A stretch of 64,000 nucleotides of DNA from a virus (IMGVR_UViG_3300043411_001246:1-64000); one strand, 5' to 3'; positions 13,747-21,691 are shown, counted from the first letter of the stretch. Program-made: numbers and translations. The notes: generated by a model from the sequence alone, not told the origin.

Positions 13747-15086
13747 GCCGCCGCATCCGAAGCATCAAGCCCGAGATCCTGGACGACGAGCGCACCGCCG
13801 GCCTCTCTCATGTGGCGTGGCGCCTCTTCGTGTCCGCGCTGGTGTTGGCCGACGACCAGGGCAACCTGCGCGCGGGCGCCACCTACCTCGCCGGCCAGGT
13901 CTTCCACACCGTCGAGGCCACCCGCGCCGAGGTCCGCGCTGCCGTGGTCGAGCTGGTCTCGGCGGACCTCTGGCGGGTCTACGTGGTCCGGGGTCAGGAG
14001 TACGCCCACATCCGGGGGTGGACCAAGCACCAGCGGATCGACAACGCCGGCAAGCCGAAGGTGCCCGGCCCGTCCGAGGCGGACGGCTCCACGGCCCCCA
14101 CATCGGCGCCGACATCCGACACCGCCAAGCCGTCTCGTAATGAGACCACAGCCGTTTCGCCCATTCGCCGCGAGTCGCCGCGAGTCGCCGCGAGTCGCCG
14201 CGGTTCGCCGCTGGAGGTGGAAGGGGAAGCGGAGGTGGAGAGGGAGTGGGAAAATACAGCGGGCCCGCCCGCTGGTGCGTGTGTGCATGCGTACACGCAC
14301 GAGAGCCCCGACGACACCCAGCCCCCCGAGACCTCCCGGTCGGGAGCGGTGGCGTCGGTCATGGTCCAGACCGCCCTGGCTGCCCCTGTGGCGCCGTTCG
14401 CCACCCCGGACGCCCCGGAGGTACCCCCAGCCCCCGCGGCGCCGCGTACGGCCCAACCGGAGGCCGGCGCGGTGGGCCCTGCGCCCGGCGACCTGACCCT
14501 GACCCCGACCGGCACCCCGACGCCACCACCACCCCGGCGGCCGTCGAACCTCGCCCACGTCCGGCCCGACGCCCCCGAGGCGGTGGTGTTTGCCCACTGG
14601 GCCCGGGTGCTCTGCCCGAAGGCCATCTTCACCAAGGACCGCGCCCGGCGCATCGCCGCCCGGCTGGCCGAGGGCTTCACCGCCGAGACCCTGTGCAAGG
14701 CCGTGGACGGGGTTGTCCACAGCGACTGGCACATGGGCCGCGACCCGGGCAGCCACGGCCGGGACTACCGCGGGCTGGAGACCATCTTCCGCGACGCCGG
14801 CCAGGTCGAGAAGTTCGTGGCGTTGGCCGAGCGCCACGACCCGCGCCACCGGCCCCAGGTGACCCGGCGCGTGGACGCTCGCCGCGCCCAGCTCGACGCC
14901 GAGGTGGCGGCCCTCATGGCCACCCCGATGGGCGACGCCGAGGCGCTGGCCCAGATCGCTTACTTCAACGAGACCGGCAAGATCCCGAACGCCGCCCAGA
15001 TGGCCGCGCTGCTCGCCGGCCGCAGCGTGCGCGACGCCATCGCGATGCTCACGACCACGACCGCCGCCGAGGAGGTGACCGCATGA
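13743..15086 (+). CDS. phage replication initiator (replisome organiser-like), 447 aa
   Basis: 447 residues from GTG 13743 (GTGA overlap). The N-terminus RRIRSIKPEILDDERTAGLS followed by a winged-helix segment (WRLFVSALVLADDQGNLRAG, ATYLAGQVFH) is the classic start of phage replication-initiation proteins. Residues about 115-270 are a disordered Pro/Ala/Thr-rich linker. The C-terminal domain (VFAHWARVLCPKAIFTKDRA to FRDAGQVEKFVALAERHDPR) resembles the part that contacts the helicase loader or helicase. It is directly followed by DnaB. Iteron-like repeats lie inside its linker-coding DNA, suggesting the origin is within the gene. Confidence 0.85.
   Translation: MSRRIRSIKPEILDDERTAGLSHVAWRLFVSALVLADDQGNLRAGATYLAGQVFHTVEATRAEVRAAVVELVSADLWRVYVVRGQEYAHIRGWTKHQRIDNAGKPKVPGPSEADGSTAPTSAPTSDTAKPSRNETTAVSPIRRESPRVAASRRGSPLEVEGEAEVEREWENTAGPPAGACVHAYTHESPDDTQPPETSRSGAVASVMVQTALAAPVAPFATPDAPEVPPAPAAPRTAQPEAGAVGPAPGDLTLTPTGTPTPPPPRRPSNLAHVRPDAPEAVVFAHWARVLCPKAIFTKDRARRIAARLAEGFTAETLCKAVDGVVHSDWHMGRDPGSHGRDYRGLETIFRDAGQVEKFVALAERHDPRHRPQVTRRVDARRAQLDAEVAALMATPMGDAEALAQIAYFNETGKIPNAAQMAALLAGRSVRDAIAMLTTTTAAEEVTA
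14161..14210 (+). repeat. 10-bp iterons inside the replication initiator gene (candidate origin)
   Basis: Five consecutive 10-bp units ending TCGCCG: CCATTCGCCG, three identical CGAGTCGCCG copies (14171-14200), then CGGTTCGCCG. A 10-bp period is one helical turn and is not a multiple of three, so protein repetition does not explain it. A purine-rich tract with GGGAAAATAC follows at about 14214-14258. Lambda has its origin iterons and an adjacent purine/AT-rich stretch inside gene O, a close parallel. Confidence 0.65.
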
Positions 15087-16459
15087 ACGCCCACGCCTAC
15101 GCCCCGTTGCACAGCATCCCCGGAGGTCGCGCCACTGTGGACGCCACGCCCGCTCAGACCCGGCCCGCGCTGCCACCACCCGCCCACGACCTGCGCGCCG
15201 AGGAGACCCTGCTCTGCGCCTTGCTCGACGGTACCTGCGTGGTGGACGACGTGATCGGCTACCTCAAGCCAGAACACTTCTACGCGCCTGCCAACCGCTA
15301 CCTGTTCGAGGCCATCCTGGCCGCTGCCGCCGACGGCATGGTGGTGGACGAAACCACCGTGTTCGCCAAGCTCCGCGCGTCGGGCCGCGTCGTGGACGTG
15401 GGCGGCGTCGCCGGCATCGCCCGGGTCATCGACAACAACCCGTCCGATGGTGCGGCGCTGAGCTACGTGCGGATCATCCTCGACTGCTGGGCGCTGCGCG
15501 AGGTCGGGAAGATTTGCCGCGACGTGCAGATCCAATCCCGGCAGCCGGTGGCCAGCGTCGAGGCGCTGCTGACCGACCTGCGGCGCCAGGTCGAGGCGCT
15601 GTCGGATACCTGCAAGGTCAACGCCGCCGCCACCGACCTGTGCGCGGGTCTGGTCGCCGATGCCCGCGAGGACGAGGCGCGGGCGGCGCGGGGCCCGGTG
15701 CTGTTCTGCCCGACCGGCTACCCGAGCCTGGACAACGCCCTCGGCGGCGGCTGGCCGCGCGAGTGGCTGGCGGTGGTCGGGGCGCAGTCCGAGACCGGCA
15801 AGACGGCCTTCGCCATCGAGGCGTGTGTGGCCTGCGCCAGCCACGCCGCGGGCGGTGGCGGTGGGGCGGCGCTCTACCTGTCGGCCGAGTTGACGCAGCG
15901 CCAGGCCCGGCAGCGGTTCACCTCGAACGTGTCCGGGCTGAGCAAGACCGAGGTGGACAAGATGGCCCACCCGGGGCGGCTGGCGCAGGCACAGACCTAC
16001 CTGGCCACCCTGCCGATCTACACCGAAGAGATCCGGAAGTTCAGCGAGGTGCGGCGAGAGGTACGCAAACACCACCGCCTCGCCGAGGCCGCCGGGCGGC
16101 CGCTCAAGCTCGTGGTGATCGACTTCCTGCAATACCTCGAACCGGACGCACCGGACCCGAAGGGCAATCGCGAGACCGAGCTGGCCGGGATGATGCAGGC
16201 CATGAAGAACCTGCGATCGGACTACCCGGAGACGGCGTTCGTGGTCCTGTCGCAGATCAACGCGGCGGGGCAGATGCGCGGGTCCGGGGCCATCGCCCAC
16301 CCGGCCGACCAGACGATCTACCTCAAGCGCCCGGACCCGAAGGACAAGAGCGTGGTCCACCTCGAACTGGACAAGGGCCGCGGCGTCTCGCCCATTGGCG
16401 GGCCCGTCGAGTTGTCCATGGACCCCGTCTCGGGTCGTCTGACCGAGGGGCAGCCATGA
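15083..16459 (+). CDS. dnaB: DnaB-type replicative DNA helicase
   Basis: 458 residues. N-terminal domain with LRAEETLLCALLDGTCVVDD, then a RecA-fold core: Walker A GAQSETGKTAF near residue 232 (GxxxxGKT with Glu in place of the usual Gly/Pro), Walker B LVVIDFLQYLEP near 345, and VVLSQIN. The C-terminal PADQTIYLKRP element is typical of DnaB. ATG 15083 overlaps the initiator stop (ATGA) and has GGAGGTGA just upstream. It forms the replication fork helicase hexamer in the cytoplasm. Length is as expected for the family (about 450). Confidence 0.92.
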   Translation: MNAHAYAPLHSIPGGRATVDATPAQTRPALPPPAHDLRAEETLLCALLDGTCVVDDVIGYLKPEHFYAPANRYLFEAILAAAADGMVVDETTVFAKLRASGRVVDVGGVAGIARVIDNNPSDGAALSYVRIILDCWALREVGKICRDVQIQSRQPVASVEALLTDLRRQVEALSDTCKVNAAATDLCAGLVADAREDEARAARGPVLFCPTGYPSLDNALGGGWPREWLAVVGAQSETGKTAFAIEACVACASHAAGGGGGAALYLSAELTQRQARQRFTSNVSGLSKTEVDKMAHPGRLAQAQTYLATLPIYTEEIRKFSEVRREVRKHHRLAEAAGRPLKLVVIDFLQYLEPDAPDPKGNRETELAGMMQAMKNLRSDYPETAFVVLSQINAAGQMRGSGAIAHPADQTIYLKRPDPKDKSVVHLELDKGRGVSPIGGPVELSMDPVSGRLTEGQP

Positions 16460-17025
16460 GCGCCGCCCGTCACCTCGCCGCCGGCCACGCCGTGACCCTC
16501 GCCCCGACCCCGGGGCTGCCCGGCGGGACGCAACTCGGCCTCTTTCTCGACGTGGCCCCCGCGCCACCACCAGCCCGGCCGGGGCACTACATCCCCCGCG
16601 CCAAGGTGCCGCGTGGCCAGGCCCAGCGGGTGCTGCACCTCACGGTCCTGCCGGACGAGATTGCCGACGACCCGACCGACCCGGATGACCCGCGCCTCGA
16701 CAAGGACGGCACCTTCGACGGCGACGCCATGACGCACGGCGCCTGCGTGCGCGACCAGCAAGCCGACTGCCCGGCGACCGGGTGCCGGCACCGGCTGGCC
16801 GGCGGGACCAAGGTGTTCAGGACGCGCCGCATCGGGTGCGCCCTGGCCGCCGTGCGGATCTTCGGCGCCCTGCCCCCGCAGGATGTGGCCTACCTCGACA
16901 GCCTCACCGACAGCGAGGCGCAGCGGGTCGAGCACGAGGCCCGCGGGCGCATCCGACTGGAGTGCGGGGACGACGAGGATCTGATCGAGGCGCTGGTGGA
17001 CGCCGGTATCCTGCCTGACGACTGA
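16456..17025 (+). CDS. zinc-motif protein with degenerate sigma-region-4-like HTH, 189 aa
   Basis: 189 residues; ATGA overlap with dnaB. Cys97, then CPATGCRH (C105, C110, H112) look like a zinc site. Residues 127-167 (IGCALAAVRIFGALPPQDVA through EARGRIR) resemble the layout of small regulators in which a C-P-x3-C-x-H-x-L element precedes a sigma-70 region-4-like helix-turn-helix (CAL, then V..L, then a T..RV helix). The recognition helix would be TDSEAQRVEHEARGRIR. Similarity is from pattern memory only and the HTH is degenerate. If correct, it is a candidate factor for the genome's special promoters. It closes the replication operon, and the first accessory cassette follows. Confidence 0.55.
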   Translation: MSAARHLAAGHAVTLAPTPGLPGGTQLGLFLDVAPAPPPARPGHYIPRAKVPRGQAQRVLHLTVLPDEIADDPTDPDDPRLDKDGTFDGDAMTHGACVRDQQADCPATGCRHRLAGGTKVFRTRRIGCALAAVRIFGALPPQDVAYLDSLTDSEAQRVEHEARGRIRLECGDDEDLIEALVDAGILPDD

Positions 17026-17032
17026 CCCGCGC

Positions 17033-17065
17033 AGACCCCTCTCCGGGGTGTGAGATGGTCTCGGC
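17033..17065 (+). promoter_or_regulatory. promoter cassette before 17066
   Basis: AGACCC (17033), 15 nt, GATGGT (17054-17059), 6 nt, ATG 17066. The least canonical copy of the leaderless set. Confidence 0.5.
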
Positions 17066-17680
17066 ATGAGCGACGAGTTTCAGGCCGAGGCCAGGTACGA
17101 GCACGAGTCCACGGTGATGGTCTGGAGGGAGAGCGACGTGGCGCCGCCGTCACCCATTCCGCCCAACGACGATGTGGGGTGGATGCTCTTGAGCACCATC
17201 GAGTCCAAGGTGCTGCGCGATGGCGTGCGTGCCGAGGTCTTGTGTACGTGGCGCCGTCGGCTGACCGCGCCGCGTCCCGGTGCCAAGCCGGTCAAACCGG
17301 CCAAGTCCAAGAGCAAAAAGAAGGCCGATGAACCTGTCGAGCCTGAAGACCCGTGGGCTCAAAGCGTCTGCCGCGGTGAGCCTCCGGTTCGAGAGCGTGG
17401 AACCCCTTGCCCGTCCAGTTCCAGAAGCAGCCTGACCATCGGCGGCCGAGAGGTCTCGGCGTATCTCGAACACATGGGCGGGATGGCAAGCGTTGTCGTC
17501 GCGCCGCCGGATTCGTCTGGCGTTGTCAGCAAGCCTCCCACGTTCAGCAACATGACGTTCGAGATGGACATGATCGTAAAAGGCGTGGAGCGCCTTGCCG
17601 ATGGGGACATGGTGAAGGTGAGGCTCTACAACGAGAAGCCGACGGAGTGCGGCGTCAGAGGGGTCAACCGGATCTTCTGA
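17066..17680 (+). CDS. hypothetical protein, 204 aa (possible frame disturbance)
   Basis: 204 residues. The N-terminal part (VGWMLLSTIESKVLRDGVRA, EVLCTWRRRL) and the C-terminal part (FSNMTFEMDMIVKGVERLAD, MVKVRLYNEKP) look like good protein. Residues about 88-122 (from ADEPVEP to SSSRSS) have low third-position GC, whereas the next frame over the same DNA reads MNLSSLKTRGLKASAAVSLR with better codon use. Two compensating frameshifts, or two genes with sequence errors, are possible. GC is lower than in neighbours. No domain recognised. Confidence 0.55.
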   Translation: MSDEFQAEARYEHESTVMVWRESDVAPPSPIPPNDDVGWMLLSTIESKVLRDGVRAEVLCTWRRRLTAPRPGAKPVKPAKSKSKKKADEPVEPEDPWAQSVCRGEPPVRERGTPCPSSSRSSLTIGGREVSAYLEHMGGMASVVVAPPDSSGVVSKPPTFSNMTFEMDMIVKGVERLADGDMVKVRLYNEKPTECGVRGVNRIF

Positions 17681-17711
17681 CCCCTCGCCGGCCCGGCGTA
17701 AGGTCGGGCCC
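17678..17711 (+). promoter_or_regulatory. promoter cassette before 17712
   Basis: TGACCC (17678), 15 nt, TAAGGT (17699-17704), 7 nt, ATG. Its TGA is the stop of the preceding gene. Confidence 0.65.
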
Positions 17712-18605
17712 ATGGGCGAGAACAGCGGAATCTCTTGGTGCCATCACACCCTGAACTGGTGGATGGGCTGCACGAAGGTCTCGGCGGGCTGCAAGCACTG
17801 CTACGCCGAGACGCTGGTAACCACCCGGATGCGGCTGCCGGTCTGGGGTGACAAGGCCGAACGGAAGGCCACGAGCGCATCGACGCGCAAGCAGGTCCAC
17901 ACCTGGAACCGCAAGGCCAGGGAGGCCGGCGAGCGGCATCGGGTCTTCTGCTCGTCCCTGTCGGACGTGTTCGAGGACCGGCCCGACCTGGCGCCGATGC
18001 GCGCCGAGTTGTTCGCGGCCATCGTCGCGTGTCCTGACCTGGACTTTCTGTTGCTCACGAAGCGACCGGAAAACATGGTCCGGCTCGCGCGTGACGCCGG
18101 GTGGTCGGGCGCGTGGCCGTCGAACGTCTGGGCGGGTTGCACCGTCGAGAATCAGGCGATGTTCAGGGAGCGGGTGCCGCACTTGCTTGAGGTGCCGGCG
18201 TCGGTGCGGTTCCTGTCGTGTGAACCGCTGCTAGAGAGCATCGACCTGACGCTGGTGCAGGCCGGTGCCTACGGGGTCAATCCTCTGCACGACATCGGAT
18301 GGGTGATCGTCGGTGGCGAGAGCGGGCCGGGGGCGCGCCCATTCGATCTGGAGTGGGCTCGCCAGATCCGGCACCAGTGCAACGCCGCGGGGACGGCGTT
18401 CTTTTTCAAGCAACTCGGGGCCCGCCCCACGACGCGACTGGAGAGGGACGAGGTTTGGCCGGGTCACTCGTTCGGTCAGGGGCCCGTGCAGTTTGATGGC
18501 GACGGCTTTGGCAACTATTCCGTGCGTGGCATCAAGGACCGCGCTGGTGCCGACCCCGCCGAGTGGCCGCTCGATCTGCGGGTGCAGGCGTTCCCCACGC
18601 GCTGA
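17712..18605 (+). CDS. phage Gp37/Gp68 family (DUF5131) radical-SAM-like protein
   Basis: 297 residues starting MGENSGISWCHHTLNWWMGC. Cys20, Cys27 and Cys30 (C-x6-C-x2-C in CTKVSAGCKHCYAE) match the Fe-S cluster motif of the DUF5131/Gp37-Gp68 family. Family hallmarks include FCSSLSDVFED, FLLLTKRPENM, VWAGCTVENQ, RFLSCEPLLE, WVIVGGESGPGARP and FFFKQLG. The family is widespread in phages and mobile elements and predicted to be radical-SAM-like; its substrate is not known. Leaderless start from its own cassette. High confidence in family, none in reaction. Confidence 0.92.
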   Translation: MGENSGISWCHHTLNWWMGCTKVSAGCKHCYAETLVTTRMRLPVWGDKAERKATSASTRKQVHTWNRKAREAGERHRVFCSSLSDVFEDRPDLAPMRAELFAAIVACPDLDFLLLTKRPENMVRLARDAGWSGAWPSNVWAGCTVENQAMFRERVPHLLEVPASVRFLSCEPLLESIDLTLVQAGAYGVNPLHDIGWVIVGGESGPGARPFDLEWARQIRHQCNAAGTAFFFKQLGARPTTRLERDEVWPGHSFGQGPVQFDGDGFGNYSVRGIKDRAGADPAEWPLDLRVQAFPTR

Positions 18606-18635
18606 CCCCTCGCCCGACTCTGGCAAGATCACACC
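18603..18635 (+). promoter_or_regulatory. promoter cassette before 18636
   Basis: TGACCC (18603), 15 nt, CAAGAT (18624-18629), 6 nt, ATG. TGA doubles as the stop of the Gp37/Gp68 gene. Confidence 0.65.
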
Positions 18636-18848
18636 ATGACCAAGCCAGAGCCCGCCCGCCTCATCCGGTCCGATGCGCGGTGGTGGTGCGCCCCCGCCCA
18701 CGAGTGGACCCGCGAACAACGCCTCGCCACCCGCTACCCGACCCGGGACGCCGCCGAGAAGGCGCTGCTGTCGATGCTCAAGAGCAAGACTGCGGCGTTC
18801 GTCGGTAACGCGAGGATCGTCCGGCTGCGGGGCAAGGTGACCGCGTGA
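18636..18848 (+). CDS. small basic hypothetical protein, 70 aa
   Basis: 70 residues, starting MTKPEPARLIRSDARWWCAP, with an HEWTREQRLATRYPTRDAAE segment and a basic end. No family recognised. Cassette start; ends in a GTGA overlap with the next gene. Confidence 0.6.
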   Translation: MTKPEPARLIRSDARWWCAPAHEWTREQRLATRYPTRDAAEKALLSMLKSKTAAFVGNARIVRLRGKVTA

Positions 18849-19273
18849 GGCTCAACGTGCTGCAAGAGATGTTCGCCCGGGTGTCGGTGCCGCCGGGGTG
18901 CTGCGTGGACGTGCGCAAGAATATGGACAACGGCAACGCCTGGCATCGGTTCGAGGTGGGGTACTACTTCACCGACGAGGTGGCCCGGTGCCAGTTGTCG
19001 CCGCGGCAGAAACGCGCAGAGGAACACCGACGCCTCGGACAGTGCGAGCACTTCACCGACGCCTGGAAGTCGAGCGACCTGTGCGGCGGCACACCAAAGC
19101 CGCCGGGTGGTGACCCGGTGAACCGCCGCGTCCTCGCCAAGATCCGCGGCATGACCCCGGACGACGTGTTCGCCCTGTCGGTCCGGGTCGGCGTCCACAA
19201 CCCGGACGGCACCCTGACCCCGGAGTACGGCGGCGCCGACCCCTCGCCAGACGGTGGCAAGGTGGGGCCATGA
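18845..19273 (+). CDS. hypothetical protein, 142 aa
   Basis: 142 residues from GTG 18845. Contains CCVDVRKNMDNGNAWHRFEV followed by GYYFTDEVARC and several further Cys and His. The last residues (ADPSPDGGKVGP) are encoded by the next promoter cassette, so they are probably not under selection as protein. ATGA overlap downstream. Function unknown. Confidence 0.6.
   Translation: MRLNVLQEMFARVSVPPGCCVDVRKNMDNGNAWHRFEVGYYFTDEVARCQLSPRQKRAEEHRRLGQCEHFTDAWKSSDLCGGTPKPPGGDPVNRRVLAKIRGMTPDDVFALSVRVGVHNPDGTLTPEYGGADPSPDGGKVGP
19237..19269 (+). promoter_or_regulatory. promoter cassette before 19270
   Basis: CGACCC (19237), 15 nt, CAAGGT (19258-19263), 6 nt, ATG. Lies wholly inside the 3' end of the preceding gene. 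Confidence 0.62.
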
Positions 19274-19563
19274 AAGTCTATCGCGTGGAGATCCGGTACG
19301 AGGTGTTCGTCTGCGCCCCGGACGAGTCCGACGCCGAGAAAGAGGTCCAGGACAACCGCCGGGAGATCGTGACCAGCGAGACGCCGCAGATCACGACCCT
19401 CGGCCCGCTCGAGCAGGTCGCCGCTGACGAGGGCCGGCAGATCCCGTGGGGCTGGCGTGACGAGGCCAACCCCGACCGCACCGTGGGCGAGTGGGTGGCG
19501 CTGGCGAAGGCCACCCCGCCCGCCGACTTGCGCCAGGTCACGCTGCCGGGGGTGGAGTCGTGA
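19270..19563 (+). CDS. small hypothetical protein, 97 aa
   Basis: 97 residues. Starts MKVYRVEIRYEVFVCAPDES: alternating strand pattern followed by an acidic helix (DAEKEVQDNRREIV), like a small ferredoxin-fold domain. Cassette-driven start; downstream gene begins in a GTGA overlap. No specific family identified. Confidence 0.62.
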   Translation: MKVYRVEIRYEVFVCAPDESDAEKEVQDNRREIVTSETPQITTLGPLEQVAADEGRQIPWGWRDEANPDRTVGEWVALAKATPPADLRQVTLPGVES

Positions 19564-20309
19564 TCGGCGCCGTCCTGCACCTGTGGCAGCGCGCCGTGGA
19601 CCGGCTGGGCGACGCCTTGGAGGGGCCCGAGATGGCGAGCCTCCGGGTCACGCTGGCGGCCCTGTCGGCCCGGGTGGCGGCGGCCGAGGGGGAGGCGGCG
19701 AGGCTGCTGGGCGAGTTGGCCAACGCCCACCGCGCGTGCGGCCATGCGCTCACAGTCGAGGCTGCGGCGACCGCGGAGGCGGTGATGGGGCGTGGTGCGG
19801 CGCAGGCCGAGGCCGAGAACCTGCGATGCGAGTGCGACGAGTTGCGGGCCGAGGTCGAGCGACTGCGCGCCGACGCAGAGGCGACGGCGGCCCAGTCGAT
19901 TGCGGAATGGGGGCGACTCAAGGGGCGTGTGAACGAGGCCATGGATGCCTGCGATCAGATGGCCAAGGAGCGCGACGAGGCGCGGGCTGACGTTGCGACC
20001 GTCGTGGACGATTGCACCGAGGCTCTCAAGTTGCTGGCGGCGGTGCGCAAGGAGCGAGACGAGGCCCTGCAATGGCGCGGGGTGGCGGCCAGCGTCGAGC
20101 GAGAGGTGGCCGAGGACCGTGCGCGGTTGGAGGAGGCCATCCGGGAGCGGGACGACCTGCGCCGGCTGGTCCGCGCGTTCAAGGTGGCCGAGGACGCCTA
20201 CTTCGAGGCCGAGGGGAACGTGGCGATTCTGGGCGCGGACAATGCCATGTGTATAGCCAAAGCCGACCTCTTCGCCGCTCTGCTTGCCGAGGGTGCCGGC
20301 GATGGCTGA
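19560..20309 (+). CDS. coiled-coil protein, 249 aa
   Basis: 249 residues from GTG 19560 (GTGA). Almost entirely heptad-like coiled coil, for example ECDELRAEVERLRADAEATA and EDRARLEEAIRERDDLRRLV, rich in Glu, Arg, Ala and Leu. A short hydrophobic start (MIGAVLHLWQRAVDRLGDAL) could be an amphipathic helix. Likely a structural or scaffolding-type cytoplasmic protein; no enzymatic motif. Confidence 0.65.
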   Translation: MIGAVLHLWQRAVDRLGDALEGPEMASLRVTLAALSARVAAAEGEAARLLGELANAHRACGHALTVEAAATAEAVMGRGAAQAEAENLRCECDELRAEVERLRADAEATAAQSIAEWGRLKGRVNEAMDACDQMAKERDEARADVATVVDDCTEALKLLAAVRKERDEALQWRGVAASVEREVAEDRARLEEAIRERDDLRRLVRAFKVAEDAYFEAEGNVAILGADNAMCIAKADLFAALLAEGAGDG

Positions 20310-20481
20310 CTGCTTCGGCCTGCGCTTCGCCCGCTGCCGCCGCTTCCCGGCCGGGCTGTGCGAGGATTGGCGCTATCGTGCCGATGCCCATGCCTTCCGG
20401 CTGTCCGCGGACGGCTACCGCTGCCGGTGGGCCCGGGTGCGCCTGCGCGCGGTGGCGTGCGCTGACCCCTCGCCGCGGTGA
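20302..20481 (+). CDS. small Cys/Arg-rich protein, 59 aa
   Basis: 59 residues, ATG inside the last codons of the coiled-coil gene. Sequence MADCFGLRFARCRRFPAGLC continues with more Arg and Cys, and ends CADPSPR, the last five residues being encoded by the next promoter cassette. Could bind nucleic acid or metal. Unknown. Confidence 0.5.
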   Translation: MADCFGLRFARCRRFPAGLCEDWRYRADAHAFRLSADGYRCRWARVRLRAVACADPSPR

Positions 20482-20496
20482 GGCAAGGTGGCGGGC
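20463..20496 (+). promoter_or_regulatory. promoter cassette before 20497
   Basis: TGACCC (20463), 15 nt, CAAGGT (20484-20489), 7 nt, ATG. Encodes the DPSPR tail and stop of the preceding gene. Confidence 0.65.
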
Positions 20497-20751
20497 ATGG
20501 ATCGACCACGCCGCCTGACCCACCACGAGCGACAGACGCTCATCAACGCCCGAGACGCCATGCGCCACGCCGCCGCCCAGCGCCGCCTCGACGGCCACGA
20601 GCTGCGCGCCCGGGACGCCGACCAGATCGCTGATGCCATCGACCGCGAGCTGGCCACCGACCGTGAGGTACAGGAGCCGCCCGCGCCCCGCCCGAGCCCC
20701 AGCGGGGCCGAGGTGTGGATCGGTGACGACGACGATGGGGAGGTGGCGTGA
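20497..20751 (+). CDS. small hypothetical protein, 84 aa
   Basis: 84 residues starting MDRPRRLTHHERQTLINARD, a basic helical N-terminal half and an acidic, Pro-rich tail ending DDDDGEVA. Leaderless start; TGATG junction with the next gene. No domain recognised. Confidence 0.6.
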   Translation: MDRPRRLTHHERQTLINARDAMRHAAAQRRLDGHELRARDADQIADAIDRELATDREVQEPPAPRPSPSGAEVWIGDDDDGEVA

Positions 20752-21056
20752 TGGCGCGGGGGTTGGCGCTGTTGAACGACGTGGGCATATTCGCCGCGAC
20801 GGCCCATGCCGTCCACACGAAGGACCGCGCCAGGCGAATCGGCATTGCCGCCGCCGGGCTTCGTGAATGCGCCGGTCGGATGCGGAACGGGCCGATCCTG
20901 TTGCCGGCGGTGTGGCAGCGCGAGGCCACGGCAGCGATGGGCCAATACGACCACGGCTCGCCGCTCTGGCGTCTGCTGGTGTGCATCGCGTCCGGCAAGG
21001 TCACCCGGGAGGACTTGCGGATCTTGGCCGAGGTCGTGGAGGCGCTGAATGGCTGA
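20751..21056 (+). CDS. small hypothetical protein, 101 aa
   Basis: 101 residues from ATG 20751, which shares its A with the upstream TGA; a GTG one codon earlier is an alternative. Begins MARGLALLNDVGIFAATAHA and is helical. Part of it (HTKDRARRIGIAA) weakly resembles the C-terminal segment FTKDRARRIAARL of the replication initiator, possibly by chance. Unknown function. Confidence 0.55.
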   Translation: MARGLALLNDVGIFAATAHAVHTKDRARRIGIAAAGLRECAGRMRNGPILLPAVWQREATAAMGQYDHGSPLWRLLVCIASGKVTREDLRILAEVVEALNG

Positions 21057-21195
21057 CCTCTGCGTGACCCCCTCGCCTCGCCCTTGGGTCTACCGCTGGC
21101 GGGTGCTGCTGCTCGAAATCTGCTGCTTCCCGGGCCCCGTCATGTACGTCACGCTCCAGAGCGTCAGCGTCTCGCAGGTGCCGACAGATGGCTAG
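21049..21195 (+). CDS. 48-residue hydrophobic peptide
   Basis: ATG 21049 to TAG 21193-21195, overlapping eight bases with each neighbour as true genes here do. The peptide (MADLCVTPSPRPWVYRWRVL then LLEICCFPGPVMYVTL) has a hydrophobic centre with two adjacent Cys and could be membrane-associated. TAG stops are rare in the window, and the short length leaves doubt. Confidence 0.4.
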   Translation: MADLCVTPSPRPWVYRWRVLLLEICCFPGPVMYVTLQSVSVSQVPTDG

Positions 21196-21691
21196 CGCCC
21201 TGCTGGTCTGTGGCAGCCGCAGCCTCACCCGCGACCCGGAGGCGACCGCGTGGGCAAAGGGCGAGATCGAGGCGAGGGTGCGGGCCGAGGCGCCCGATCT
21301 GCTCATGCACGGCGCCGCCTACGGTCCTGACCAGTGGGCCGGTCAGTGCGCGAACGTGCTGGCCAACGAGGGGCGGCCGGTGCCGTTCGTCCACGCGGTC
21401 TACCCGCACGGGATCACGGTCGTGTGGGCCCGCGACCCGGACGGGCGCGGCCTGTGGTCCGGGCGGCACCCGTGGTCTGACCGCTTGCTCCAGTACGATA
21501 CCGGCCCGTTTATCCGCAACGCCTACATGGTCAACGCCGTGGCCTACCTCGCCGCGCTCGGGTGCCGCGTGCTGGTCCTGGGCCTCGTGGACGCCACCAG
21601 CGCGACCCGAGGCACCGACCACACCCTGCGCCTCGCACGGGCCGCCGGGCTGACGGTGGAGCGGCTGGTGTGGGAGGGGCGGGCGCGCTGA
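21188..21691 (+). CDS. SLOG-family (YspA/DUF2493-like) nucleotide-binding protein
   Basis: 167 residues. Opens MASALLVCGSRSLTRD, the strand-loop of the Rossmann-like YspA/SLOG fold in which GSR contacts a nucleotide ligand. MHGAAYGPDQWAGQCANVLA matches the second signature (H-G-x2-x-G-D/P-x-A). Members of this superfamily bind NAD derivatives or nucleotides and often occur in phages and defence-linked loci. Probable cytoplasmic ligand-binding protein; ligand unknown. Confidence 0.75.
   Translation: MASALLVCGSRSLTRDPEATAWAKGEIEARVRAEAPDLLMHGAAYGPDQWAGQCANVLANEGRPVPFVHAVYPHGITVVWARDPDGRGLWSGRHPWSDRLLQYDTGPFIRNAYMVNAVAYLAALGCRVLVLGLVDATSATRGTDHTLRLARAAGLTVERLVWEGRAR

Noticed and set aside
14161-14210. 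CRISPR-like array at the 10-bp repeats
   Set aside because: Units are contiguous with no spacers; iterons are the better explanation.
13380-15179. 599-codon minus-strand frame
   Set aside because: Antisense to the replication initiator and the start of dnaB; no protein-like motif.
21061-21100. GTGACCCCCTCGC near 21065 as another promoter cassette
   Set aside because: No NANNNT hexamer at the fixed 15-nt distance and no ATG following; it is inside the 48-residue ORF.
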